5,690 nt of DNA. Source: an uncultured Erysipelotrichaceae bacterium. GTDB lineage: Bacteria > Bacillota_I > Bacilli_A > Erysipelotrichales > Erysipelotrichaceae. The notes under the pieces were generated by a model. The model ran no database searches. It had not been told where the DNA came from and saw nothing but the letters and a program-made list of their open reading frames with translations. The stretch lies in assembly GCA_946621045.1 (NCBI GenBank), contig CAMOOA010000085.1, positions 1-5,690 of the forward strand, read 5' to 3'. Below, one piece after another: positions 1-5,397 of the stretch; position 1 is the stretch's first letter; each line of letters starts with the position of its first letter. The position numbers were made by a program, and so were the translations under genes.

Positions 1-189
1 CAGGAATGCCCAGCTTGCGATCTGAACCGTGCGGGACATGTGCTGAATCCGTGCACGGTACTGAATCGGAAACAGTATTCCCAGCATGATGAACAGCTCC
101 CATCCCATAATCGTATTGCCGTTTACCTTCAGGATGAATGCAAAGACAAGCATTACCGCTGTAAACAGCATCCAGAACCAGTTACCCAT
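1..189 (-). CDS. N-terminal part of an unidentified membrane protein (cut by the window edge)
   Basis: Only the first 63 codons are visible; the reading frame is open to the left edge. The ATG is at 189-187, preceded by an AGGGA-type ribosome binding site at 201-197 with 7 nt spacing. Residues 4-20 (WFWMLFTAVMLVFAFIL) form a clear first hydrophobic segment. Residues 28-42 (MGWELFIMLGILFPI) form a second, followed by a basic stretch (Y44-R45-A-R47) that would face the cytoplasm under the positive-inside rule. I do not recognise the family; two closely spaced N-terminal helices fit a small integral membrane protein. It follows the hydrolase gene in the same direction, 55 nt after its stop, but an extended -10 promoter in that gap suggests its own transcript. 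The existence of the gene is fairly certain; its function is unknown. Confidence 0.72.
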   Translation of the reverse strand, partial: MGNWFWMLFTAVMLVFAFILKVNGNTIMGWELFIMLGILFPIQYRARIQHMSRTVQIASWAFL

Positions 190-219
190 TTCAATTTCCC
201 TTTTGAATCAGTGCCTATG

Positions 220-233
220 TATCTGTTATATCA
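220..233 (-). promoter_or_regulatory. Extended -10 promoter candidate for the leftmost membrane-protein gene
   Basis: On the minus strand the sequence TGATATAAC (233-225) is a TGn-extended -10 with hexamer TATAAC (230-225). No convincing -35 lies 16-18 nt upstream. A start point near 218 would give a leader of about 28 nt that includes the AGGGA ribosome binding site. The box sits inside an imperfect dyad (219-240), described in the findings. Confidence 0.45.
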
Positions 234-244
234 CAGGTACGGAT

Positions 245-1387
245 TCATTTTTTCGAATCCGCATCGGTCTTCTTTTTTCCGGCCTGTTTCTTCATCGACT
301 TGAAGTACTCATTCCATTCGTCATAGATCTCCCTGCCGGCTTCCGTAAAGTACGTTTTCGGAAGATCAATCGCCATATTCTTGGCTTCCTTACTGGCAGA
401 GAAGATGGATTTGAGCACATCCGGCACATCCTTCATCTTCAGATCGCTGACACTGGTTGCGCCGCTGACCGAAAGACTGTCGAACAGCCAGTCAACAAAT
501 TTTTTTCTGCCGTCTTCATCGATATTTCTGATCCAGTTGTCAAACGTGCGGATCAGCACTTCCGAGCCGACGTCAAACTGTTCCGCAAAACAGAATTCCG
601 GTCCGTCGAGTTTCCAGGTCATAAGATCATGCTGGAAAAGTCCGTTTGCGGTACTGGTGACAATTCTTGTTTCCCCCGCTTCCAGCTGAAAGAGTCTTCC
701 GATGATGCTGAAGACCGGCACCATCTTTGTGATCAGCGGCTTCAGCGCAAGGATCGATTCCAGCGGATAGACCTCCGGACTGAATCCCGGACTGTCGTTG
801 ACATAGATTCTCAGAATCCGGCGCTGCTCGGCCGGCGGCAGTTTCGAAGCGGCATATACCGCAAGGTTTCCGCCCTTGGAATGACCGCCGAGATAATACT
901 GTCTGCCCCATTTCATCGTTGACGCGAGATATTTTGCCGCACTGTCCTGGGCAGGAATACTGCGGAAACTCATCATGAAATCTTCCTTCCAGCCGATGAT
1001 GCTGGAATCCGTGCCGCGGAAGGCAACATAGGAAGTACGGCGGTCCAGTTCAAAGTGAACTGCCGCAAACTGCATCGTGTCCTTATCGAACACATCCGTG
1101 TAATGCGTGAGCTTCAGCTGGCCGAACCGTTTTGACGCCGCGGCGGCGCGGAAAAAAGCATCATCTCCGCCGACCGCAGTAAGCAGACGGAAACAGTCTT
1201 TTTCCGTAATGGCTTCACAGGCCTTTTCGAGGGTTATGCCCTTCGAACTGTTGGAGAACAGCACCTGTGAAAAGTCCACATAACTCAGCTGACAGAGAAT
1301 CACACTGTCCGCAAGACAGAACGGGCTTGCTTTGAATGAAAGGTCTCCCCGCCAGCGGATATAATCAAGAATTGTGCAGTCGGTCAT
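245..1387 (-). CDS. DUF2974 / Mbeg1-like alpha/beta-hydrolase (lipase-like)
   Basis: A 380-aa protein without signal peptide or membrane segment, so probably cytosolic. The N-terminus (TILDYIRWRGDLSF, then LCQLSYVDFS at 31-40) matches the characteristic opening of the DUF2974/Mbeg1-like family. The alpha/beta-hydrolase core is visible: FRGTD (123-127) resembles the oxyanion segment of class 3 lipases, and GGHSKGGNLA (167-176) is the GxSxG nucleophile elbow with Ser170. D198 in NDSPGF and H253 in FQHDL are the likely triad Asp and His. The last 20 residues are lysine-rich (8 of 20) and probably disordered. The physiological substrate of the family is not established; lipase or esterase activity is inferred from the motifs. 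The ATG at 1387 has a GGGAAGGAA purine run about 12 nt upstream, a weakly placed ribosome binding site, but the family N-terminus supports this start. The gene stands alone downstream of the DAHP synthase terminator. Confidence 0.88.
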   Translation of the reverse strand: MTDCTILDYIRWRGDLSFKASPFCLADSVILCQLSYVDFSQVLFSNSSKGITLEKACEAITEKDCFRLLTAVGGDDAFFRAAAASKRFGQLKLTHYTDVFDKDTMQFAAVHFELDRRTSYVAFRGTDSSIIGWKEDFMMSFRSIPAQDSAAKYLASTMKWGRQYYLGGHSKGGNLAVYAASKLPPAEQRRILRIYVNDSPGFSPEVYPLESILALKPLITKMVPVFSIIGRLFQLEAGETRIVTSTANGLFQHDLMTWKLDGPEFCFAEQFDVGSEVLIRTFDNWIRNIDEDGRKKFVDWLFDSLSVSGATSVSDLKMKDVPDVLKSIFSASKEAKNMAIDLPKTYFTEAGREIYDEWNEYFKSMKKQAGKKKTDADSKK

Positions 1388-1415
1388 CGGTCTGTCCGGT
1401 TCCTTCCCTGTTTTC

Positions 1416-1443
1416 AGAATACCACACTCCCCGCCCTGCGTAA
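1416..1443 (-). promoter_or_regulatory. Weak promoter candidate for the DUF2974 hydrolase gene
   Basis: Minus-strand TATTCT (1421-1416) could be a -10 box and TTACGC (1443-1438) a poor -35, with a 16-nt spacer. The gene needs a start here because a terminator closes the upstream unit at 1463-1492, but the match itself is weak. Confidence 0.25.
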
Positions 1444-1462
1444 GTGCACGTTCAGTTCAGAG

Positions 1463-1492
1463 AAAAATGTCTCCGGACAGAGACGCTTTTTT
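1463..1492 (-). terminator. Intrinsic terminator after the DAHP synthase gene
   Basis: On the minus strand the stem GTCTC (1484-1480), loop TGTCCG and closing arm GAGAC (1473-1469) are followed by A and five T (1468-1463). The other side is flanked by six A residues on the same strand (1492-1487), which can extend the stem and would also let it act on the plus strand. It lies 6 nt after the aroF-type stop codon. The 5-bp core is short, so efficiency is uncertain. Confidence 0.6.
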
Positions 1493-1497
1493 CAGAG

Positions 1498-2538
1498 TTA
1501 CATTTCCACGGATTCCGCAAGTTCGAGCACCAGGGTTTCGCTTTTTTCCCAGCCGAGGCACGGGTCGGTGATGGAGAGGCCGTACTCGCTGTCCTCCGGC
1601 TTCTGACAGCCGTCGAGAAGATAGCTTTCGATCATCAGGCCTTTCACCATGGAGCGGATATCCCGGTTCACATGGCAGCTGTACATGACATCCTTTGCGA
1701 TCCGGATCTGTTCAAGATACTGCTTGCCGGAATTGGAATGGTTGCAGTCGACAATGACGGACGGATTTGCAAGTCCGGTCTCTTCATAAAGATCAAGCAG
1801 ACCGCGCAGATCCTCATAATGATAGTTCGGCATGGAGTGATTGAACTTATCCACATATCCGCGCAGGATCGCATGGGCAAGCGGATTGCCCTTGGTGCGG
1901 ACTTCCCAGCCGCGGTATACGAACTTCTGCGGACTCTGGGCTGCCGTAATGGAGTTCATCATGACGGAAATATCTCCGCCGGTCGGATTCTTCATTCCTG
2001 CAGGGATGCCGATGCCGCTTGCGACAATGCGGTGCAGCTGATCCTCGACGGAACGCGCGCCGACTGCGACATAGCTCAGAAGATCACTGAGGTACCGGTG
2101 ATTTTCCGGATACAGCATTTCTTCCGCACAGGTAAAACCGGTTTCGCGCGCTACCCGTGTATGCATCTCACGGATCGCAATGATGCCTGCGAGCATGTCC
2201 TCCTCCTTGTGCGGATTCGGCTGATGCAGCATGCCCTTATAACCGGTTCCCTTTGTACGGGGCTTGTTTGTATAAACACGCGGAATGATAAAGATCCGGT
2301 CCTTCACCTTCTCCTGAAGAGCCGCGAGCCGGTTGATATAATCCAGCACGGCATCCTCACGGTCGGCCGAACACGGTCCGATCACAAGCAGAAGACGGTT
2401 GTCACGTCCCTCAAAGATATCTTTGATCTGCCGGTCCCGCTCTTCCTTGAACTGCCGGATCGACTCATCGACCGGAAATTCCTGTTTCAGTTCCTGGGGT
2501 GTCGGCAGTTTCCGAATGAATTCCATCTGCATTTCCAT
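1498..2538 (-). CDS. aroF: 3-deoxy-7-phosphoheptulonate synthase (DAHP synthase, class I, AroF/AroG type)
   Basis: Condenses phosphoenolpyruvate and erythrose-4-phosphate to DAHP, the first committed step of the shikimate pathway; cytosolic, metal-dependent. The 346 residues match the usual length of the AroF/G/H type. Visible motifs: IGPCSAD (53-59, metal ligand Cys56), KPRTKGTGYKG (92-102, phosphate and PEP binding), AGMKNPTGG (180-188, Lys183), VDCNHSNSGK (263-272, His267), MIESYL (302-307, Glu304) and ITDPCLGW (323-330, Asp325). The four metal ligands Cys, His, Glu and Asp all appear intact. The roughly 45-residue N-terminal extension before the barrel is the region that contributes to feedback inhibition in this class, but the effector amino acid cannot be read from the sequence; no chorismate mutase domain is fused. 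Met1, Met3 and Met5 are all possible starts; GAGGA at 2552-2548 with 9 nt spacing favours Met1. No other shikimate gene is in the window. The F/G/H paralogue letter is arbitrary here. Confidence 0.96.
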   Translation of the reverse strand: MEMQMEFIRKLPTPQELKQEFPVDESIRQFKEERDRQIKDIFEGRDNRLLLVIGPCSADREDAVLDYINRLAALQEKVKDRIFIIPRVYTNKPRTKGTGYKGMLHQPNPHKEEDMLAGIIAIREMHTRVARETGFTCAEEMLYPENHRYLSDLLSYVAVGARSVEDQLHRIVASGIGIPAGMKNPTGGDISVMMNSITAAQSPQKFVYRGWEVRTKGNPLAHAILRGYVDKFNHSMPNYHYEDLRGLLDLYEETGLANPSVIVDCNHSNSGKQYLEQIRIAKDVMYSCHVNRDIRSMVKGLMIESYLLDGCQKPEDSEYGLSITDPCLGWEKSETLVLELAESVEM

Positions 2539-2570
2539 ACGTCTTGTTCCTCTTTAACTACATGGAACTG

Positions 2571-2576
2571 ATTGTA
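2571..2576 (-). promoter_or_regulatory. -10 box candidate for the DAHP synthase gene
   Basis: Minus-strand TACAAT (2576-2571) lies 32 nt upstream of the ATG and would give a leader of about 26 nt containing the GAGGA ribosome binding site. No good -35 hexamer lies 16-18 nt further upstream. A promoter is needed because a terminator closes the HAD gene just upstream. Confidence 0.35.
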
Positions 2577-2620
2577 TCTCATTTTTGTCCGATACCGCCA
2601 CTCTTTTGCAGGAGAAGCCA

Positions 2621-2643
2621 AAGAAAACCCGGCTTATACCGGG
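2621..2643 (-). terminator. Intrinsic terminator overlapping the HAD gene stop codon
   Basis: Minus-strand CCCGG (2643-2639), loop TATAAG, CCGGG (2632-2628), then TTTTCTTT (2627 onward). The TAA stop codon (2636-2634) lies in the loop and the first arm is coding sequence, so translation and the hairpin compete for the same bases. Confidence 0.62.
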
Positions 2644-3608
2644 CTCTTCTCTGTTTTTGCGCTGCGTTTTCTGCGGACCGGTTTTTCCGGCGCCGCTTTG
2701 TCTTTCGGTTTTGCCTCCGCCTTCTTCACAGGTTTCGCCTTTGTCTTCTTCCCTTCCGGCGCTTTCTTCGCTTCCGGTTTCGGTTCTGCTTTCTTTGCAG
2801 GTTCTGCCGCTGTCTTTTTTGCGTCCGGTGCTTCCTTTTCTTCCGGTTGTGCGGGTTTTACTTCCGGTTTTGGAGAAGGCTGCGGTTCATAGATCTCATA
2901 GGCAAGCCAGAGCGGCTGTCCCTTCAGAAGCTTGATGATCTGCTTATAGTCGGCCGTCACAAAATCCGGTCCGGTTTCAATGATCTGATACAGCATCTTC
3001 GGGTTGCTGTTGAAGGCAATCGTGAACACTCCGACCATATGTCCGTTCAGAATATGAGTCGGCGTATGTCCGATATAAATGCATACCTTCTTCTTCAGAA
3101 GTTTTGCGGCCATGCGAAGCGACTCGCTGCCGGAGAATTCGTGTTCCTTTGTGGTGCTCGCAATAATGACATCGATATACTGCATCAGCCCCGCATGTTC
3201 CAGCATGTTTACGATGGAAGCGCGGTTGCGGCTTGAAATGATGCCGATCGGATAATCATTTTCCTTCAGCCATTTCAGGAAGTCCCGGATACCGGGCATC
3301 GGCTGGATCAGATCCGACAGATGATAATACTGATACATGCGGTATTCCTTCATGACGTGGTCAATATCTTCATCCGGGAAGAACTCCTCCAGCATCTTGA
3401 CCGACGGCTGTCCGACTACCCGCTCCTCCTCTTTTTCCGTAAACCGGCGGCCGTTTCCAAACTGTGAAAACATCTGCCGGTAAGAGGCAAATATGGCAGG
3501 TTCTGTATCCATTACAGTTCCGTCAAAGCTGAAAATGATTGCCGGCAGTCCGACTTCCTTCTGCCGCTGACGCAGTGCCTTTGAAGGCTTGTTCTTCTCC
3601 TTGCCCAT
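2634..3608 (-). CDS. HAD-superfamily (phosphoglycolate-phosphatase-like) protein with degenerate active site and Lys/Ala/Pro-rich tail
   Basis: A 324-aa protein: a basic N-terminal extension (1-20), a HAD domain with a helical cap (about 22-235), and an 84-residue low-complexity tail (241-324). The tail holds 23 Lys, 16 Pro, 15 Ala and 14 acidic residues plus 3 Arg, with PAKKAEPKPEAKKAP-like repeats. The fold is recognisable from motif I (IIFSFDGTVMDTEP), motif II (IGIISSR, Ser125) and motif IV (IYIGHTPTHIL). Key residues are altered: the motif I nucleophile Asp is Ser27 (only the second Asp, D29, remains), and the two acidic positions of motif IV are His181 and His185. A KP-type motif III is not evident; K154 is the nearest lysine candidate. 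In known HAD phosphatases the first Asp forms the phospho-enzyme intermediate, so ordinary activity is unlikely; a binding or scaffold role is inferred. The frame is intact and the ribosome binding site is strong (AAAGGAG 3620-3614, 5 nt from the ATG), so this is an expressed gene, not an obvious pseudogene. Confidence 0.85.
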   Translation of the reverse strand: MGKEKNKPSKALRQRQKEVGLPAIIFSFDGTVMDTEPAIFASYRQMFSQFGNGRRFTEKEEERVVGQPSVKMLEEFFPDEDIDHVMKEYRMYQYYHLSDLIQPMPGIRDFLKWLKENDYPIGIISSRNRASIVNMLEHAGLMQYIDVIIASTTKEHEFSGSESLRMAAKLLKKKVCIYIGHTPTHILNGHMVGVFTIAFNSNPKMLYQIIETGPDFVTADYKQIIKLLKGQPLWLAYEIYEPQPSPKPEVKPAQPEEKEAPDAKKTAAEPAKKAEPKPEAKKAPEGKKTKAKPVKKAEAKPKDKAAPEKPVRRKRSAKTEKSPV

Positions 3609-3634
3609 GAGTTCTCCTTTGCGATTTCAATTAG

Positions 3635-3664
3635 AAAAAAATACTGAGATGTTACTCTCAGTAT
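3635..3664 (-). terminator. Strong intrinsic terminator after the kinase gene
   Basis: On the minus strand a perfect 9-bp stem ATACTGAGA (3664-3656) / TCTCAGTAT (3649-3641) with loop GTAACA (3655-3650) is followed by six T (3640-3635). It begins 3 nt after the kinase stop codon and ends 26 nt before the next ATG. Confidence 0.9.
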
Positions 3665-3665
3665 A
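3660..3665 (-). promoter_or_regulatory. -10 box candidate for the HAD gene, overlapping the upstream terminator
   Basis: Minus-strand TATACT (3665-3660) is a 5-of-6 match to TATAAT. TTCGAT 18 nt upstream is a poor -35. Only 26 nt separate the terminator T-tract from the HAD start codon, too little for a full promoter plus ribosome binding site, so a promoter must overlap the terminator or lie inside the kinase gene. Position-based inference only. Confidence 0.3.
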
Positions 3666-3667
3666 GC

Positions 3668-4288
3668 TCATTTTCCTTCTTCCATCGAAGTATTAATATG
3701 CAGGTCGGCGCTTTCGGAAACGGAACAGCCGGAGAAGTATTTTTCTTCCAGCGGAATCCACCGGTCAATGAATACCTTCAGCTTTTCCGCCCCGCTGCGT
3801 GCTTCGATCCGCCGCAGCTGTTCTTCATATGCCACATCAAAGAAGATTTTCAGATCATAGAGATCCCGCAGTTCGGGATGCAGGGAATAGGATCCTTCCA
3901 CAATAACGAGTTCCGAATACGGCAGTGAAACGGTGTCTCCGAGTTCCATCCTTGAACAGTCAAACCGGCGGTAAGAGACGCTCTTTCCGGATTTCAGCGG
4001 CAGAAGCACTTCTTCCTTCAGACGCTCCCGGTCCAGATTTCCGCCCGGTTCCGCATAGCGCTCCGGCGTGCGCTGTTCCGGCCGAAGGAAAAAATCATCC
4101 GCATGCACGATTGCCCAGCCGTACCGCTCCTGAAGCAGCTTTGCGGCAGTTGTCTTGCCGGAGGCGCAGCGGCCGTCGATTGCCGCAAGAAGCGGCCGCT
4201 CCTTCTTTGTTTCAAGCAGATGTTCGAGATGAACCTGCAGGGTTTCCATGTATGGATAATCATTCTGAAGTGAAGTTTCTGATTTCAT
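3668..4288 (-). CDS. Uridine kinase-like P-loop kinase
   Basis: A 206-aa soluble P-loop NTPase of about the length of bacterial uridine/cytidine kinases. The Walker A motif is GRCASGKTT (39-47) after a hydrophobic strand (LLAAID). HADDFFLRPEQRTPER (62-77) and PGGNLDRERL (81-90) form the substrate-binding segment typical of a uridine-kinase-like subfamily, with D64/D65 as likely catalytic or Mg-binding acids. VIVEGSYSLHPEL (128-140) is the family's second conserved strand, and the Arg-rich stretch QLRRIEARSG (157-166) is probably the lid. In the family ATP or GTP phosphorylates uridine or cytidine. The true substrate here is not certain, because many such proteins are annotated uridine kinase without biochemical proof. 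The ATG starts 1 nt after the larC stop (TGA-C-ATG), with AAAGGA at 4300-4295 inside the larC coding end, so the two are almost certainly cotranscribed and possibly translationally coupled. It ends in a strong terminator. Confidence 0.85.
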   Translation of the reverse strand: MKSETSLQNDYPYMETLQVHLEHLLETKKERPLLAAIDGRCASGKTTAAKLLQERYGWAIVHADDFFLRPEQRTPERYAEPGGNLDRERLKEEVLLPLKSGKSVSYRRFDCSRMELGDTVSLPYSELVIVEGSYSLHPELRDLYDLKIFFDVAYEEQLRRIEARSGAEKLKVFIDRWIPLEEKYFSGCSVSESADLHINTSMEEGK

Positions 4289-4289
4289 G

Positions 4290-5054
4290 TCAATTCCTTT
4301 CGATTGGCTGGATCATCTGCGCAGCCGCATACCCGCGCAGTCCGGTCTCCCGCATGCCTGCGCCGTATCCGCTCGCAAGAATCCGGTATTTCTCAGGCAG
4401 TGACGCCGCTGTGCGCACGGCAGCCGCGATTGCCGCACCGGTCGGTGTCAGGATCTCGCCGGAAGCTTCCGCCCGCATCAGCGGAAGATGGTTTGCGGCG
4501 AGAATATTCCGAACCGCCGGAACCGGCACTTCCAGTTCCCCGTGGTCGCACTGCACCGTCCCTCTGCCTTCATAAAGCGCAGGAATCACCGTCCCCGTTA
4601 TGCCAAGGCGGTCATAACAGACACTGAATGCGATCACGTCCGCAATCGACGGAAGCGAGGCAACCTCATGAAAATGGACCATCTCTGCCGGCAGATCATG
4701 GGCGATCGCTTCGGATTCCGCAATGATGTCATAGACATGATATGCCAGAGAACGTGCGGAAGTCGTCAGTGATGCTTCCGCAATGACTGCCTTCACATCG
4801 CTCAGGGTCCGGTGAATGTGTGCATGCGCAGCGGGTTTTCCCGAAACCGACCGGACATAAAAATGCCGGCACTGCCTGTCCTGCTTCTTTATGACTTCAA
4901 AGCCCGCTTCATATCCGTGTGCTTTCAGAAAGGAAAGCGCACCGAGCACAGCTTCATCATCCTTCAGAAGATCCGCTGCCGCACCTGCGGCCATGTCACC
5001 GCTGAGTCCGGCAGAACAGTCCAGTACCAGCATTCGATTTTTTCTGTTGTCCAT
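4290..5054 (-). CDS. larC: LarC-family protein, N-terminal (LarC1) half only: nickel-pincer cofactor nickel-insertion type
   Basis: The LarC family (formerly DUF111) inserts nickel, with CTP, into the pyridinium dithiocarboxylate mononucleotide to give the nickel-pincer cofactor of lactate racemase-type enzymes. Numbering from the ATG at 5054 (254 aa), the family motifs are LDCSAGLSGDM (11-21), a short His cluster HAHIHRTLSDV (77-87), VHFHEVASLPSIADV (126-140), CDHGELEVPVPA (169-180), LTPTGAA (202-208) and SGYGAG (228-233). The protein ends about 20 residues after GYGAG, where full-length LarC continues into LarC2; no LarC2-like sequence follows. Start: GTG at 5081 is possible, but an ideal extended -10 sits over its codons 3-6, so I prefer the ATG at 5054 (almost leaderless) or at 5033, where family homology begins. 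None has a clear ribosome binding site. No larA, larB or larE is in the window, so the in vivo role is uncertain; a LarC1 paralogue with another task is possible. Confidence 0.82.
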   Translation of the reverse strand: MDNRKNRMLVLDCSAGLSGDMAAGAAADLLKDDEAVLGALSFLKAHGYEAGFEVIKKQDRQCRHFYVRSVSGKPAAHAHIHRTLSDVKAVIAEASLTTSARSLAYHVYDIIAESEAIAHDLPAEMVHFHEVASLPSIADVIAFSVCYDRLGITGTVIPALYEGRGTVQCDHGELEVPVPAVRNILAANHLPLMRAEASGEILTPTGAAIAAAVRTAASLPEKYRILASGYGAGMRETGLRGYAAAQMIQPIERN

Positions 5055-5064
5055 GGTAAAGACG

Positions 5065-5073
5065 ATTATATCA
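5065..5073 (-). promoter_or_regulatory. Extended -10 promoter of the larC-kinase pair
   Basis: The minus strand reads TGATATAAT (5073-5065), a perfect TGn-extended -10. No good -35 is present, which is tolerable with an extended -10. Initiation 7-8 nt downstream (about 5058-5057) would give only about 3 nt before the ATG at 5054, or about 24 nt before the ATG at 5033. Confidence 0.6.
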
Positions 5074-5098
5074 GACCTCACTCAATGTCTGCCATGTC

Positions 5099-5344
5099 TC
5101 ATGGTTTGCAGGTCTCAATGAACCATTTGTCCTTTTCCAGGTACAGGTTGCGCTGCTGTCCGTGGATCAGGCAGGAAAACCGTGTTCCGCACCCTCCCGC
5201 AGGCGATGCGCGGCGGGCCCTGCCGATAATCTTATCAATTTTATAATTCTGACCGTCATCCCAGCAGACATACAGCGGCTCCATTTCACCGTTTTTATGA
5301 TGCCGCAGGATCACATCCACATATCGTTTATACACCGGTGTCAT
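5099..5344 (-). CDS. Conserved small protein of unknown function
   Basis: An 81-aa protein. The pattern PLYVCWDDGQNYKIDKI, then ASPAGGCGTRFSC, then a C-terminal KDKWFIE resembles a widespread Bacillota family of small hypothetical proteins (xPLxIxWxDGxxYxIDKV ... AGGxGxRYxCxIxG ... WFVE). I recall members being encoded near Y-family DNA polymerase genes, but that is memory and cannot be checked here. The alternating hydrophobic pattern suggests a small all-beta fold; there is no signal peptide or membrane segment. Two cysteines (in VCWDD and FSCLI) and the GGCG turn could be structural. Start choice: a GTG at 5350 is only 3 nt from AGGAG (5358-5354), while the ATG at 5344 is 9 nt away, so the ATG is preferred. 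A good sigma-A promoter lies just upstream, and the HTH regulator gene is divergent. Confidence 0.75.
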   Translation of the reverse strand: MTPVYKRYVDVILRHHKNGEMEPLYVCWDDGQNYKIDKIIGRARRASPAGGCGTRFSCLIHGQQRNLYLEKDKWFIETCKP

Positions 5345-5367
5345 TTCCACTCTCTCCTGTGCTATCG

Positions 5368-5397
5368 ATTATATCTCCGGTGATGTGCATATTTCAA
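5368..5397 (-). promoter_or_regulatory. Sigma-A promoter of the small-protein gene
   Basis: On the minus strand the -35 box TTGAAA (5397-5392, 5 of 6) and the -10 box TATAAT (5373-5368, 6 of 6) are separated by 18 nt. A start near 5361 leaves about 16 nt to the ATG at 5344, including the AGGAG ribosome binding site. This is the best-matching promoter in the window. Confidence 0.75.

Noticed and set aside
241..260. Inverted repeat GGATTC-N8-GAATCC at the end of the hydrolase gene
   Set aside because: It looks like a terminator hairpin, but the A/T run is in the loop and no T-tract follows on the minus strand. I see no convincing terminator after this gene.
86..922. Long plus-strand open frames opposite the hydrolase (and likewise 1444-2571 and 2544-3236)
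   Set aside because: They run antisense to genes with clear family motifs, have Arg/Phe/His-rich composition typical of reverse-strand shadows, and show no recognisable domain.
2640..2890. DNA-level tandem repeat in the pyrimidine-rich stretch
   Set aside because: There is no fixed repeat unit; the bias is explained by Lys, Ala, Glu and Pro codons of the HAD tail.
4018..4289. A LarC2 domain reached by programmed frameshift from larC
   Set aside because: The bases after the larC stop are fully used by the kinase, which has convincing P-loop and family motifs. The other minus-strand frame there (81 codons) shows nothing resembling LarC2.
5055..5081. GTG start for larC nine codons upstream of the ATG at 5054
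   Set aside because: No ribosome binding site precedes it, the extra residues have no family counterpart, and the best promoter -10 lies inside these codons.
5072..5091. CAGAC/GTCTG 5-bp inverted repeat between the small-protein stop and larC
   Set aside because: The arms are too short, the spacer is 10 nt, and there is no T-tract, so neither a terminator nor an operator can be supported.
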